A DNA stretch of 32,500 nt from Diphasiastrum complanatum (taxonomy: Eukaryota; Streptophyta; Lycopodiopsida; Lycopodiales; Lycopodiaceae): the NCBI GenBank assembly GCA_029204225.1, contig MU833078.1:1-32500 (forward strand), in the 5' to 3' direction. The notes under the pieces are model-generated. The model was not told the origin of the DNA, ran no database searches, and saw only the letters and a list, made by a program, of their open reading frames with translations. Positions 1-9,892 of this stretch are shown here, piece after piece; within the stretch, counting starts at the first letter, position 1; each line of letters begins with the position of its first letter. A program made the position numbers and the translations under genes.

Positions 1-921
1 GGAGATCCAAAAAATAGTTGTTTAATCAAAATTCAAATGTTAGTCCAATGTTCAAACAATATTCAAACTGATTGACATTTGACTGATGTTTGAATAATAT
101 ATGAGTCTAATTGCTCAAATCGAATCTCATGCATCAATTTGAATAAAATTCAAACTCGACATGTTTTTGCTTACATTCACCAAAGACATGGATAACATTA
201 TTGGGCCATGTGGATATTGAACATGTGAAGTTATACAAACATAAGTATCTCAAAAAGGGACCTTATTATCCTCGTACTTGCACTCTTGAGATGTAGATGA
301 GAGAATCTTGGAAGTGGAGGGATTAATTTGTTCATGGATGGCAAGGATTTTTGTATATTGGTGATGGAAGGAATTTTTCAACCACAGGAAAGGTCTTTTG
401 GAAGAACAAACCAAAAGTTGTACAATGTAAATATTTTTGCAGCTTATTGGCAAGATTCATTTGTGATTTTTCAAGGTTGTAAACATATGTCATAAATCTA
501 GTGGTAGTTCTTTGATGATAGAGAACTTTTGTAATAATGTGTTTGTAGTGAGTCTAGCTAGTGATGGTTCTTTGGCCTCATACAAAGAAACCTACACTTT
601 CCTTCTCATTTGTTGTGGTTTGGAGTGGAACTAATTCTTGGGAGACAATAAATGTGGTCCATCTTTAACATCATGCAATGGCAGTCAATCGCAATGGGGT
701 GTGTGGGTTGAGTTGTTAAATGTTGTGGGTAGAAGTGTGAGTAGAGTGTGTGGGTACATGTAATGGCAAAAGTGGAGAATATATATAGGTCCCTTCGATG
801 AAAAATTCTTTGGCAGAATCTTTGTCTACTTGTCAACAATGAGAATACTAATTTATGTACGAGTAGTGAGTAGCATGTCTATTTAGATAAATCTGTAGGT
901 AGTCTAAATTTGAATGCCCAA
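1..921. other. AT-rich spacer, no gene seen
   Basis: No reading frame here looks like a protein: the open stretches are short and of biased low-complexity composition. No LTR edge, primer site or tRNA-like box was found. It is likely intergenic DNA or very old repeat. Confidence 0.5.
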
Positions 922-1097
922 GTGACCTTTAACTTATATATTTCTGATTTTCTTCTCTATTGCTAATTTTACCAGGCCAATTCACTAAATTTAAATTGAT
1001 CACCCGCATAGTGACGTTTTAACCTATATTTCTAGTTTTCTCCTCTATTGCTAATTTTACCAGGTCAATTCACTAATTTAAATTGATCACCCACATA
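922..1097. repeat. 89-bp tandem duplication
   Basis: Two head-to-tail copies, 922-1010 and 1011-1097, both beginning gtgac and ending in a cacccRcata block. They share a long common core (tctattgctaattttacc) and differ at a few substitutions and small indels. No coding potential. It is a simple local duplication that has begun to diverge. Confidence 0.85.
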
Positions 1098-1478
1098 TTG
1101 AGATCATTGTTATGCACAAGCTTCAGATGCTGCATGGTGTTTAACAACTTCTAAGCTTACAAGATATACCTCGACCTTCAAGACATTATTATGCTTATTG
1201 AATGCTTACAAATGCATTATTTGATGACATTAAGTGATCATGGATTGAATCATTTTATGTAGAACTTTGCAAAGCATTCACATGTTGATAAAGCCGACAA
1301 AGTCGCAGGTTGATGCAAAAAAAACTCAATTTGAAATAGTACAGGCTGATTCTTTGGCAAAAACAAAAGTGATAGGCCCCACCACACAATGAATACAAAT
1401 AATCTTCAACTCTTGCAGAAAAGAGTTCTTTTAGGCTCTAAAACACTATCAAAGAATAGTAACTGCTCTAGACTACTA
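1098..1478. other. Spacer and 3' flank of the phytocyanin gene
   Basis: AT-rich sequence downstream of the minus-strand phytocyanin stop codon. The part nearest the gene, about 1380-1478, is likely to hold its 3' UTR, but no unambiguous polyadenylation signal can be assigned. No other gene is seen. Confidence 0.4.
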
Positions 1479-2176
1479 CTAGCTGATCACCACATACTCT
1501 ACATAAGAGCCCACCACGAGAAAGGAGCCAGAAGTCCTAGCAGCATTAATGGAGTGAAGGATCGTAGTGATATTGCCACTGTTGGTTGGAGTAGGGGCAC
1601 CCGCAAAATGTGGTGGTGAGCCAGCAGACGGGGATGGAGCGGGGCCTGATGCAGGAGGTATGGTCTTTTCAAAGACCGTGATTCCAAACTTTTGGCCCTG
1701 ATTGCAGTTGTTGTTAACTCCGGAGATGAACCAGTAAGGCCCTGTCGTGTTCAACTCCACCACTGTCCTGCCATTGCCATAGCTAGCAATGTAATCAGTT
1801 GCGTTACAAGCATCAAAATGCTCGCGGTTCACCTGCACAACGCTGTTTGGTTCTGCCTTATAATTAAACGCTGCACAAACCAACATGAAATCATGTCAAA
1901 GACCGCCATCCCACAACACAAACCACCTACCAGAATCAAATACGAGGAATGCCCGACTAAAACCAATACAGGAACCTCACCTAACTTGTCGCCAACGTAA
2001 TATTTGTGCTTTAGAGCCCAGCTGGAGTAATTTGTGTTAGCAACAGGCAGGATCCATCCTTGTCGGTCTCCCACGACATACTCTTTCCCAGCTGCGAGCT
2101 TCAGGAGAGCTAAAAAGTGAACACAGAACGCTAAAGCAGCCATGGCATGTATGTTTCCAAGCATGAAGGCTGCCAT
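1479..2176 (-). CDS. Early-nodulin-like protein (phytocyanin lacking copper ligands)
   Basis: Two exons, 2176-1981 and 1870-1479, encode about 195 aa. The 110-bp intron (1980-1871) has a GTGAG donor and a TTTGTGCAG acceptor, and joining them restores GDKLAFNY, the place where phytocyanin genes usually carry their intron. Order: hydrophobic signal peptide (about residues 1-30), plastocyanin-like domain (about 31-133) with the paired cysteines C87 and C121 and a GQKF motif, then a Pro/Ser/Ala/Thr-rich arabinogalactan-type tail and a weakly hydrophobic C-terminus that may be a poor GPI signal. The blue-copper ligands are replaced: the first His by N74, the Cys by S115, the second His by N120. 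This is the hallmark of early-nodulin-like proteins, which are secreted or plasma-membrane-linked and thought structural or signalling rather than electron carriers. The ATG at 2176 is the first in frame with a good context (A at -3, G at +4); an internal ATG at 2143 also gives a signal peptide. Two N-glycosylation sequons lie near residues 88 and 106. Confidence 0.85.
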
Positions 2177-2276
2177 TATTGGAATCTCTTTCAAAGACGA
2201 CAGCAGAGGCAATCTCTTCTATAGGTGGAGCGAGACAGAGTATGAGAGAATAGTAAAGAAGGGAATGAAAGAGTAC

Positions 2277-2283
2277 ATTTATA
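2277..2283 (-). promoter_or_regulatory. Putative TATA box of the phytocyanin gene
   Basis: TATAAAT on the minus strand, about 100 bp upstream of the start codon at 2176. With the usual 30-bp spacing this would give a 5' UTR of roughly 70 bases. Position and sequence only; there is no transcript evidence. Confidence 0.45.
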
Positions 2284-2461
2284 TTTTGGAGAGGGTGGCA
2301 AGGGAGGGATTAGAGAGGTTTCCCGTTGGTCTTATGAAAGGTAGCCGTTAGAAGTGGATCAAAGATCTATGCTGCTTATTTTGTCCCACTCTATCTCCAT
2401 TAGAGTAAAGTTAAAACTACAATAGCTAATACAAATCTCTCATTTTGTTTGGAGGATGAGT

Positions 2462-3024
2462 TGCCTTTGGAAAATGCTTCTTGGTTTCCAAGGGGAGGCT
2501 CGAACCTAAGACCAAAGAAACTTTGGATGTCAAGCTAACCAACTAAGCCAACCCCGTTGGTTGCCTTTGGAAAATGCTTTTTGGTTTCCAAGGGGAGGCT
2601 CGAACCTGGGACCAAAGAAACTTTGGATGCCAAGCCAACCAACTGAGCCAACCCCGTTGGAAGTGCCTTTGGAAAATGCTTCTTGGTTTCCAAGGGGAGG
2701 CTCGAACCTAAGACCAAAGAAACTTTGGATGTCAAGCTAACCAACTAAGCCAACCCCATTGGTTGCCTTTGGAAAATGCTTCTTGGTTTCCAAGGGGAGG
2801 CTCGAACCTGAGACCAAAGAAATTTTGGATGTCAAGCTAACCAACTGAGCCAACCCCTCATAGATCGCCTTTGGAAAATGCTTCTTGGTTTCCAAGGGAA
2901 GGCTCGAACTTGAGACCAAAGAAACTTTGGATGTCAAGCTAACCAATTGAGCCAACTCCCTTGCAGTGCCTTTGGAAAATGCTTCTTGGTTTCCAAGGGG
3001 AGGCTCGAACTTGAGACCAAAGAC
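2462..3024 (-). repeat. Tandem array of about 100-bp tRNA-like monomers with Pol III boxes
   Basis: Five full monomers (2462, 2562, 2664, 2764, 2866) and a partial sixth (2967-3024), with periods of 100-102 bp. Read on the minus strand, a full monomer starts GGGGTTGGCTCAGTTGG, containing the A-box consensus TRGCNNAGYNGG (2639-2650 and 2841-2852 perfect; one-base variants at 2539, 2741 and 2943). About 44 bp later comes the B box GGTTCGAGCC (2497, 2597, 2699 and 2799 perfect; variants at 2901 and 3002). The leading GGGG can pair with the CCCC after the B box, at about tRNA spacing. Each unit also holds two short perfect hairpins, CCAAAG-TTT-CTTTGG and CTTGG-AAA-CCAAG. There is no oligo-T stop, LINE-like tail or intact cloverleaf, so these are tRNA-derived repeats (a SINE head or decayed tRNA) amplified in tandem rather than functional tRNA genes. 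Confidence 0.8.
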
Positions 3025-4399
3025 TCAAGACACTTGATAACCACTTTTTGGAATTTGGAAAAGCCGGCCAAGTATAGGAATGGAGTAGGCATTATTTTCA
3101 AGAAATTGATATCATGGAATTTCTACAGTTTTCTATGTATACTTATAAAAGTTTAAACCTTTCATGAGTATTAGTTTAAAACCTTTCATGAGTACTACTT
3201 TTCAGAAAATAAGCCTCAAAGAATGCAAGTTTTTTTTTAAAGGATAACTCAAAAAAGGTTTTTTTAAACATCAAAATTGGGTCCAACTATGGTGCAAGAG
3301 TCATGTTGTGTTTTCCCTAAGCAGATAATATTATTACAAATTTTATGCATATGCACATAAATTCTTGTGAGGGAAGGAAATCGCAAATTTATGTGATAAT
3401 TAATAAACACAAATATACATTGTACATAAGGTGTGTATGTGAATGCACATAATCTTTTGTGAAGCAAAAGAAATTTGCAAATGTATATGATGGTCTTTTA
3501 TATGTTCTATTAATCAAATAAAAATAGCAAAGTGTGTTAAGTTTTCATGGATAGTCTAAAACCCATTTACACTTTGAGTGGCACTTTCATTTACACTTAG
3601 CGGAAAAAGCCAAAATATATGATTTGTGAGCTCTTCCAACAAATTGTTGGTGGCCCATTTTCTTCAAACACTACCCTATTTCTAGATTTTTAGATCACCA
3701 TGCCACATGTTCTTGCCATAAATGGTCATTCAAAGCCACTAATTATCATAGAAGACACCACACTCCCCCCCACCCACTTTACACATAGAGCCTAAATAAT
3801 TATGTCATCAAAAATTATCCATTAACTATTATTTCATCAAAAATTTCATTAGAATATGATGGACTTAGTGTGGACATAGATAAAAGCCAGCTAGTTATTT
3901 TTCATGCTAGTTGTCATTATGGGATTGGACCTACATCCACTACCATATCTTCATGTTGATTTAGCAAAGGCAAAATGACTCTCATCTCAAGTTGTATGAG
4001 GTGATGACACATGTCCTATAGTGTAGGGATGCAAAATTGCAAGTAGTGCACATAATCCAAATCCTCATCTTATTGGCTCTTGAGGTCCAATCATGTTGAG
4101 AGATGCAAATCATGAGGTCCAATCATGTTTAAAGGTCATCACATACTTTTTATTCCTCAATGAGAGCTATGTTTGGATGATTTTTTGGATCAATAGGTAC
4201 CTTTTGTTGTGTGTAGTGCTTAGACCATGTGTAAATTGCAGCTAATTTGATTTAGTGTACCAATCTTGTCTTTGATCCATAGAGTCCAATTGACCACTTG
4301 ATGGAAGGATCTTGAAGTGTAGATTGAGATGCATAAGGCTCCAAAGTTAGATGATGTACCTTTTTGGAGTTTGGATCTGATCTTTGAGGGTAGGTAGAA
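3025..4399. other. Spacer with two small duplications
   Basis: AT-rich DNA without convincing coding sequence. It contains a roughly 25-bp duplication near 3148-3199 (an acctttcatgagta block twice) and a duplicated gaggtccaatcatgtt at about 4082 and 4114. No retrotransposon edge was identified before the gag remnant begins. Confidence 0.5.
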
Positions 4400-5260
4400 G
4401 TGTCCACCGGTAAATTTAAGGTCATTAGGATTCATTCACTTAGGTCTCAAGAGTTCCAAAATTGTGAGTCTCTCTCAAAGCTAGTCAAGATGGTAAAATT
4501 ATATGACATAGTTTGTTGTCAAATCACTTCACATTCAATCCAGCTTCTAGGATTAGAGTTTTTGGGCCTGATGAAGTTCAATAAGTGTGATTGGATATAT
4601 TTTCATGAGGATCCTCAAGATCCACATGACTTCGTGAGATTTAAGAAGAGGTCAAGGATGGCCTTACATTGTATCAAACTGAATGTTTCAAATGAGATCC
4701 TAAGAGAGATTGAAACTTGTAGCTTGGCTAAGGAGGCTTGGGATACTTTGCAAGAAATCTATGAATCCAAGAATACATCTAGGCTTCTCACTTTATGAAA
4801 CCAAATTCTCCAAATTAGCTTTCAAAGTAATGGAGAGAGTATGTGTTGTGGGTGAAGGACACAATAGGGAGCTTGCATGTGTTGGTGATCAAGCCTCAAG
4901 AGCTTGTCCAATTTTTTTTTTAAGGTATTAATGAGGATTTCTCTAACCTTGTGCAATCTTATGCCATTCAAGTGGAGCTTCCATCCATGGAAAGCCTACA
5001 TGGTGTTTTGGTGGCCGAGGAGAGTAGGCAAGGGCACAAGCTTGCTAGGGTGGGGTAAATAGAAAGTGAAGAGAGGGCACTAATCACTTTAGGAAAGGAA
5101 AAGACACATTCTAAGAAGGAAAAACTCAAAAAAGATGGTGATGATGCATCACAATCATCAACAAGTGGCTAGAAAGATAAATCCAAGGTGAAGTGCTCCT
5201 ATTGTGGTAAGAAGAGGCATTTTTCTTCATAATGCTTCAAGAATTTTTGTAAGCAAGCTA
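4400..5260 (+). pseudogene. Ty1/copia gag remnant
   Basis: Decayed capsid region of a copia element. The stretch at about 4650-4795 translates to ...ALHCIKLNVSNEI... and ...EAWDTLQEIYESKNTSRLL..., closely matching the gag of the intact element at 28176. Later pieces in other frames (about 4925-5035, and the zinc knuckle at 5194-5235) continue the same protein. The knuckle reads C-X2-C-X4-H-X4-C but has a TAA just before the last Cys. Stops and frameshifts, including one at an oligo-T run near 4911-4921, make it non-functional. No LTR or primer site was found upstream, so the 5' part is missing or unrecognisable. Confidence 0.8.
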
Positions 5261-5713
5261 ACGTTTCTAATGAGAGAAATGAGAGTGAAAAGGAGAAATC
5301 TCTTATCATGTCAATTTACTCTTTTTCTAGCTTTAAAAGTGAAAACTCTTGGTGGATAGAGAGTGGTGCTAGCTCTCATATGACTAGAGAAAGAGGATCG
5401 TTCACTCATCTTGCATCTTATGAAGGCATGCACTAGAAATTTCATTTACTCTACAAATGATAATGGATGCAAAATATTGAGGGAATTGGTAGTGTGCCAA
5501 TAGATTTAGGATCCACAAAGATCTAAAAGCTAGATGATCTACTTTATGTGCCAAATATCACCAAAAATTTCTTAGTGTTGGTCAAATGCCAGATGATGGT
5601 CTTCAAGTTGATTTTGGTGTGGATGCTTGTTTGATCAAAAGGAATGATAAAGTGGTAGAAAGAGGGACAAGATTTGGAAGGCTCTTTAAGTTGGATACTA
5701 GTGATGGTTCTAA
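5261..5713 (+). pseudogene. Copia protease remnant with mutated active site
   Basis: Continues the gag remnant on the same strand. At 5347-5376 the translation is SWWIESGASS, where copia proteases have W-I-DSGA: the catalytic Asp codon is GAG (5359-5361), a Glu. Downstream, 5560-5700 encodes a frame-shifted counterpart of the region before integrase (ending ...RLFKLDT). Several single-base frameshifts are present. The intact element in this window, with DSG at about residue 306, is the comparison. Confidence 0.75.
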
Positions 5714-5860
5714 CATGGATTTGTAGTTGAGATGGCCCAACCTCATGTACCAAAGCTCCTCCTTTGACATCTTGCACTCAGCCACCATCCCACAAATGTT
5801 AGATCCAACTAGTATCCCAACTAGTACACGAGGTTGGGCCATCCCAACTACAAATCCATG
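5693..5860. repeat. Inversion-duplication scar inside the copia remnant
   Basis: The 37-bp arm 5714-5750 is the reverse complement of 5824-5860 with two mismatches, and 5693-5716 is similarly inverted at about 5794-5817. The sequence between encodes, on the minus strand, the WYMRLGHLNYKSM motif that should lie here on the plus strand (the WHxRxGHLNY zinc-finger region before integrase). The arrangement is A - rc(B) - rc(M) - rc(A) - B, where the original was A-M-B. So the middle is inverted and both flanks were copied in inverted form. Confidence 0.8.
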
Positions 5861-6104
5861 CAATCCATGATCAAGGAGGAGAAAGCAATTGGTTTTCCAA
5901 TCTTTGGAAAGTGATGGTAAGGCTTATGAAGCATGTTCTTTGGAAAAAATGCACATATATTATCATTTCGAAGGTCTACTACTTCATCTAATCATGTTTT
6001 CCAACTTGTGCATTTGGATGTTCATTTTTCATCAACTAGAGACAATGGTGGTGCTACTATGTTTGTCTCCTTCATTGATGATTACTCTTAGACTAGATTC
6101 ATTT
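5861..6104 (+). pseudogene. Copia integrase N-terminal remnant
   Basis: Plus-strand continuation: the GHPNYKSM motif crosses the right arm of the scar and goes on as MIKEEKAIG, then a decayed Cys/His-rich segment, then LVHLDVHF and VSFIDDYS (about 6005-6092). These correspond to LLHSDIHG and VTFIDDFSRF in the intact element. Several stops are present. The match ends abruptly near 6104, where the coding strand flips. Confidence 0.7.
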
Positions 6105-6720
6105 AAGTACCTTCGGTCTCATCAAGCTTTAAGAATTTTCCTTCATAAAAAATTACATCTCTACTCAACAGAATCTTGTTATTAGATAGCACAAAGATTC
6201 TATAAGATTTCCTTGATCTGGAATATCCTACCATAATCCCTTTGATGGAGTTGGGATGCTCCTTAGTCCTTACATTCAAGAGAACATGAACAAAACAAAT
6301 GGTCCAAAAATACTCAAGTGAACAACTTTTGGCTTCTTCTTATGTAGCAATTCAAATGGTGTTTTCTTTCCAATAGCAAGATTAGGCAATCTATTACACA
6401 AGTAATTTGCACAAGTGAGAGCCTCACTCCCAAATGGTTTTGGAAGGCATGCATTCAACCTCATAGCTTTTGCTCAATCACAGAGATTTTGATTCTTCCT
6501 TTTGGCCACTCCATTTTGTTGAGGTGAGTATGCACATGTGATTTCCTTCTCGATGCCAACTTGCTCACAATGCTCTTGAGAATTTGAAGAGATGTACTCC
6601 CCACCTCCATCCGACCTCAAAGCCTTGATCTTGATGCCAAATTGGTTCTCTACAAGGTCTTTTGATGATAAGAGATAAATCCATTTGATGTTGAATCCAT
6701 GAAGATAGTATTCTTCAAGT
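6105..6720 (-). pseudogene. Inverted integrase core of the same copia remnant
   Basis: Here the integrase reads on the minus strand. From 6700 downward it gives KWIYLLSSKD, then LRSDGGGEYI (the second catalytic Asp), SPQQNGVAKRKN (the catalytic Glu of VAERKN is a Lys), MRLNACLPKPFGSEAL, and a C-terminal part resembling RTKE-P-S-KGI-VGYS and SRDVIF-EG at about 6120-6250. It supplies exactly the part missing between the plus-strand pieces on either side, so about 0.6 kb has been inverted in place. It is dead, with frameshifts and a lost catalytic residue. Confidence 0.8.
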
Positions 6721-6900
6721 GGATCATGATGGAGATATCTCAATCCAAGACTCCAAGGATATCTTCGAGGAACAAGGCCAAGCCACTTAGGCTCACATAC
6801 ATTAACAACGTGAAGCAAGCCGAGATGAGTAACATTTCTCATGCACTTTTCATCTCCTTCGATGAGCCTTCTTGTGTGAAAGATGCAATGGAATGAAAGG
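6721..6900 (+). pseudogene. Copia connection between integrase and RT, plus-strand remnant
   Basis: Plus-strand translation gives ...SQSKTPRISSRNKAKPLRLTY... and ...ALFISFDEPSCVKDAM..., matching the stretch just before reverse transcriptase in the intact element (TPRHKVKPSRLTY and FLTSFDVPSCVDEA). The reverse transcriptase and RNase H that should follow are absent; after about 6900 the sequence turns AT-rich and unrecognisable. Confidence 0.75.
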
Positions 6901-7479
6901 TTGACACTCTCAAATCCATAACAAACGTGAAATCTTTTAAAATGGGTAAATAATTTTTTGATTTTTTAAAATTTGCCCAAAAATATGCTTCTTGATTCTT
7001 GATTCTGCTTTCTTGAAATTTCAAATTTGATAATTGATTTTGAAATTTTGTCATTATATGTTTTCTACGTTCAGAGAAATCAGCATTTAGAATGACATGT
7101 TGCCTGAAAAATGTTTAAAATTTTAATGTGCTTGCAGTATTTTAAATCATAGACTAAAAGACTAGTCATGAGTCACGAGTCACTGCAATTCAAAGAAAAA
7201 AATATTAAATACAACAAAAATTCTTGCAAAATTTATGCATTTTGGCCAAAAAGACCAAGCACCATGTCTAAAGAAATTAAATTGCTCAATAATATCTTAA
7301 AAATTAAAAATGTCCAAAGTGAAAAATAATACACAAACATTTATGGTGTTTAAATAGTCTAAATTGACTTTCATGAAAATAACTCACATAATAGTTTTAA
7401 AGCCCATTATGGTAAATCCACAAATGTTGAAAACACTAAAAATTATATATATCAAATTCCAAAGAATTTTCACTATGTT
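6901..7479. other. AT-rich spacer
   Basis: No coding or structural feature is supported. It lies between the copia remnant and the dispersed repeat. Confidence 0.45.
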
Positions 7480-9017
7480 ATCTCAACTCAGTGCTTGAAA
7501 TATTGTCAAGACTTTCTTTTTTCAATTGAGGAAGTTGACGACCCATCTTCATCACTAGAGTCTACTGGCAAATTTTCATCTAAGTCATCATACAATGGTG
7601 AGAAATTTTTTTATATTGTGGCCTTTCTACCTTGAAGACGAGTCGAAGATGATGGCTATGCACTTAACCCAAGACATTCTTGCAAAATATATATTGTTGA
7701 CTTTTGTAGAATTTAATGGTTTGTCATTGTCAACTCGAAATTAAATGCAAGTACATCCACATCTTGGAGATTTACATTATCGACTCTTGGCGAGTTCTTT
7801 GTTGAATATTTTTGCTTGTCTTGGATCTAATTGCAACATTTCTAGCTCATACGTATTCAAGAAAGCATTTGTCGAAGTAGTATGCATCCAATGCACATGT
7901 ACAATATTTGTCGATGTGTCGTTGCTATGAATGAAGCCAATCATTTTAGCAACCCAAAATAGATGATTTTCGCTATCAAAGCTAAAAGATGAGACACCCG
8001 ACCTTTATTTCATCAAGTTCACTAGACCATTTAGCCTTGGCAACATTTATAGTTTGTTGACTTTTTTTAGAACCCAAATAATCTCACATTCTTCGTTTTG
8101 TAGAAGGGTTAAAGACTCGGTTTGTTGTAGAACAACACAGGAATCAACTACCATTGTTGGAATTGAAGATCTAAATGGTCAGTGAAACTCTTCAGACAAG
8201 TTTGCATCTCCCAATTAAGCAAACTTAACTTTTGCTCTTCAAAAAAATTCATCCGCCAATGTCGATCAAACTAGTTAAAGAATTGGTATGTTGCTTGAAT
8301 GGTCGTTTCCAAAAAGTTCAATGCCTCAAATGGATCAATTGGAAGACGCTCCCTTTGAGCTTTTTGCTCGTTTAGGACAAAAGTTAAATGACACAAAGGT
8401 GCGAGCTTAACTTGAGCTTTGTAAAAAACGAACTCCTTCATAAGGTAATTAGACAACATAGTTTGAAAATTGCTTTTCCCACAATAATGTGATGCCATCA
8501 TCAGTATTTTCAATTTTGAACTGATGTTGAAAACTAATATCGTTTATTGGTGTAATGTAATGTTTCTATGTTTTGATGTAATTTCTAAAATGAGGAACTT
8601 GCAATATTAGCTCCTGAAGGTGGTAGTAATGAATTTGTAAATGTTATAGGTGCTGGTTGATTTTCATTGGTAGGCTATGAGCTTTTGGAAATCTCTGCTA
8701 CATCAAGAAATATAGTTTTTTTTGGCTTCACAACATTGAGCAAAACGGGCCTTCGTGTTTGGCTTGACCTATTCACAAAAAGAGTCACTTGTCAATGGAT
8801 GGTGACTAGAGTCAGTAACTAAGTGCTTTCTTGATTCCAAACCACTATGAATATTTGGTGAACAAGAGTAGTACACTACTTGAGGATTTACGAGACCCAA
8901 AGGTGAAGCACAAAATTTAGTATCTTGTGTTGAACCTGGAGTCACTTCAAGGTACACAGTTTTAACTTTAATGTTGGATAAAACTTGTACAAACTCCATC
9001 GTAGTAAGTTGCAGCAA
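7480..9017 (-). repeat. Dispersed repeat, copy 1 (possible decayed coding element)
   Basis: This stretch is recognisably similar, in the same orientation, to 19200-20520. Shared landmarks are the block near 7500-7560 versus 19240-19310 (gaagttga.gacc.tctt), ttgttgacttttgtag versus ttggcttttgtaa, ggatctaat..gacatttctagct, and the ttcttcaaaaaa.tccatc.ccaatgtc.atcaa block (8235-8270 versus 19860-19895). The minus strand keeps short open frames (8513-8271 and 9017-8769) of ordinary amino-acid composition, suggesting an old coding element read on that strand. I do not recognise any transposase, RT or host motif. Confidence 0.5.
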
Positions 9018-9049
9018 GAGAAATTAAAGAGGATGAGCTCTATGTACAT

Positions 9050-9726
9050 TTCACACGTGTGAGGACATCTCAAACAATGTGAATGATCTCCTAAGATGTT
9101 TTTGATTCATATAGATCTACCTTTCACAAGATACAAGCAATCTAGTCCCAAAAATTTAAGGCAAGAGCACTCAATATATGCATCTATCATTTACCCTTCA
9201 TCACACATAATGAGAAGAAGCTTTGGATGAAAAAAACCAAGTATGAAATTGGCTTGCTCTCGAGTAGAAAGAGAATGCTATGTCAAGCTCTCGATTAGAG
9301 AGAGAATCTAGAAAAAAATCTAAGTGTTGGAGCATGAAAACTCCAAATCTCTCATAAAAAAACTAAGTGTGGACTCAATCTCAAACACACTCATAGTAGC
9401 TCGAGATCCATGAAGGGTGGTAATGGAGTACAATGATTGACCTCTCTAAAATCACCTCTTACTTTGATTGGACCACCTACATGCCATCTCTTACAATGAT
9501 TGGAGCATTGTGGTGCATCTTACAATATGATTGGCCAGATTGACAAATGAAATTAAGAGGTGCTATGTCACTAGACCTCTATCATCAAGCCAAGTGTAAG
9601 TAGTCTACACTATCACGAGCTAATCCAACTCTAAATGTGGCCTAATCACTTATTTACAAGTTTACAATGAGTGGTTATGATAGGTGACCCCCAAACCTCA
9701 AGATAGATGACATTTACACTTTCACA
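9050..9726 (-). mobile_element. 3' LTR of a minus-strand Ty1/copia element
   Basis: On the minus strand an LTR begins TGTGAAAGTG at 9726, directly after a polypurine tract (9727-9740) and the end of an RNase H coding remnant. A matching TTCACA lies at 9078-9083, which would give a 649-bp LTR, close to the 651 bp of the intact element. However, the palindrome shared with the intact LTR (at 9050-9062) lies just outside that point, so the true end may be nearer 9044. Similar TGTGAA termini and the shared palindrome suggest the same copia lineage as the element at 26914. Confidence 0.65.
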
Positions 9727-9892
9727 CTCCTCCTTAAAAGACAGCTATCTACTTTAACATAGATCTTGGAATCAAGTCAAGGTTAGATCTAAACTTGATG
9801 AAGTCACTCTTGAACAATGGTTTAGTGAGGATATTGACAATATATGATGATTATCCAATATGCTCCAAGCTGATTTCTCTTCTGTTGGGGGT
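9727..9892 (-). pseudogene. Copia RNase H C-terminal remnant and polypurine tract
   Basis: Minus-strand translation from 9886 gives EISLEHIG, then NILTKPLFKSDFIKFRSNL and PRSMLK, ending at a stop just before the AAGGAGGAG purine tract. It aligns with KEIKLEHV, DIFTKALGKDLFF and SKSMLK at the end of the intact polyprotein. One internal stop is present. The match breaks off at 9892, where the gypsy LTR begins. Confidence 0.75.

Noticed and set aside
1389-2000. Plus-strand open frames over the phytocyanin gene
   Set aside because: They are shadows of the minus-strand exons, which carry the family motifs and correct splice sites.
2535-2955. Minus-strand open frames across the 100-bp array (repeating SKVSLV..SLPLETKKHFPKA)
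   Set aside because: The peptide repeat follows from the DNA repeat; frames differ between monomers because units vary between 100 and 102 bp. The tRNA-like boxes explain the array better than a protein.
2462-3024. A cluster of functional tRNA genes
   Set aside because: Arms do not form a full cloverleaf, there is no convincing anticodon stem, and no oligo-T terminators follow the units.
9078-9083. TTCACA as the exact end of the minus-strand LTR
   Set aside because: It mirrors TGTGAA well, but LTR-type sequence shared with the young element continues to about 9050, so the precise end was left open.
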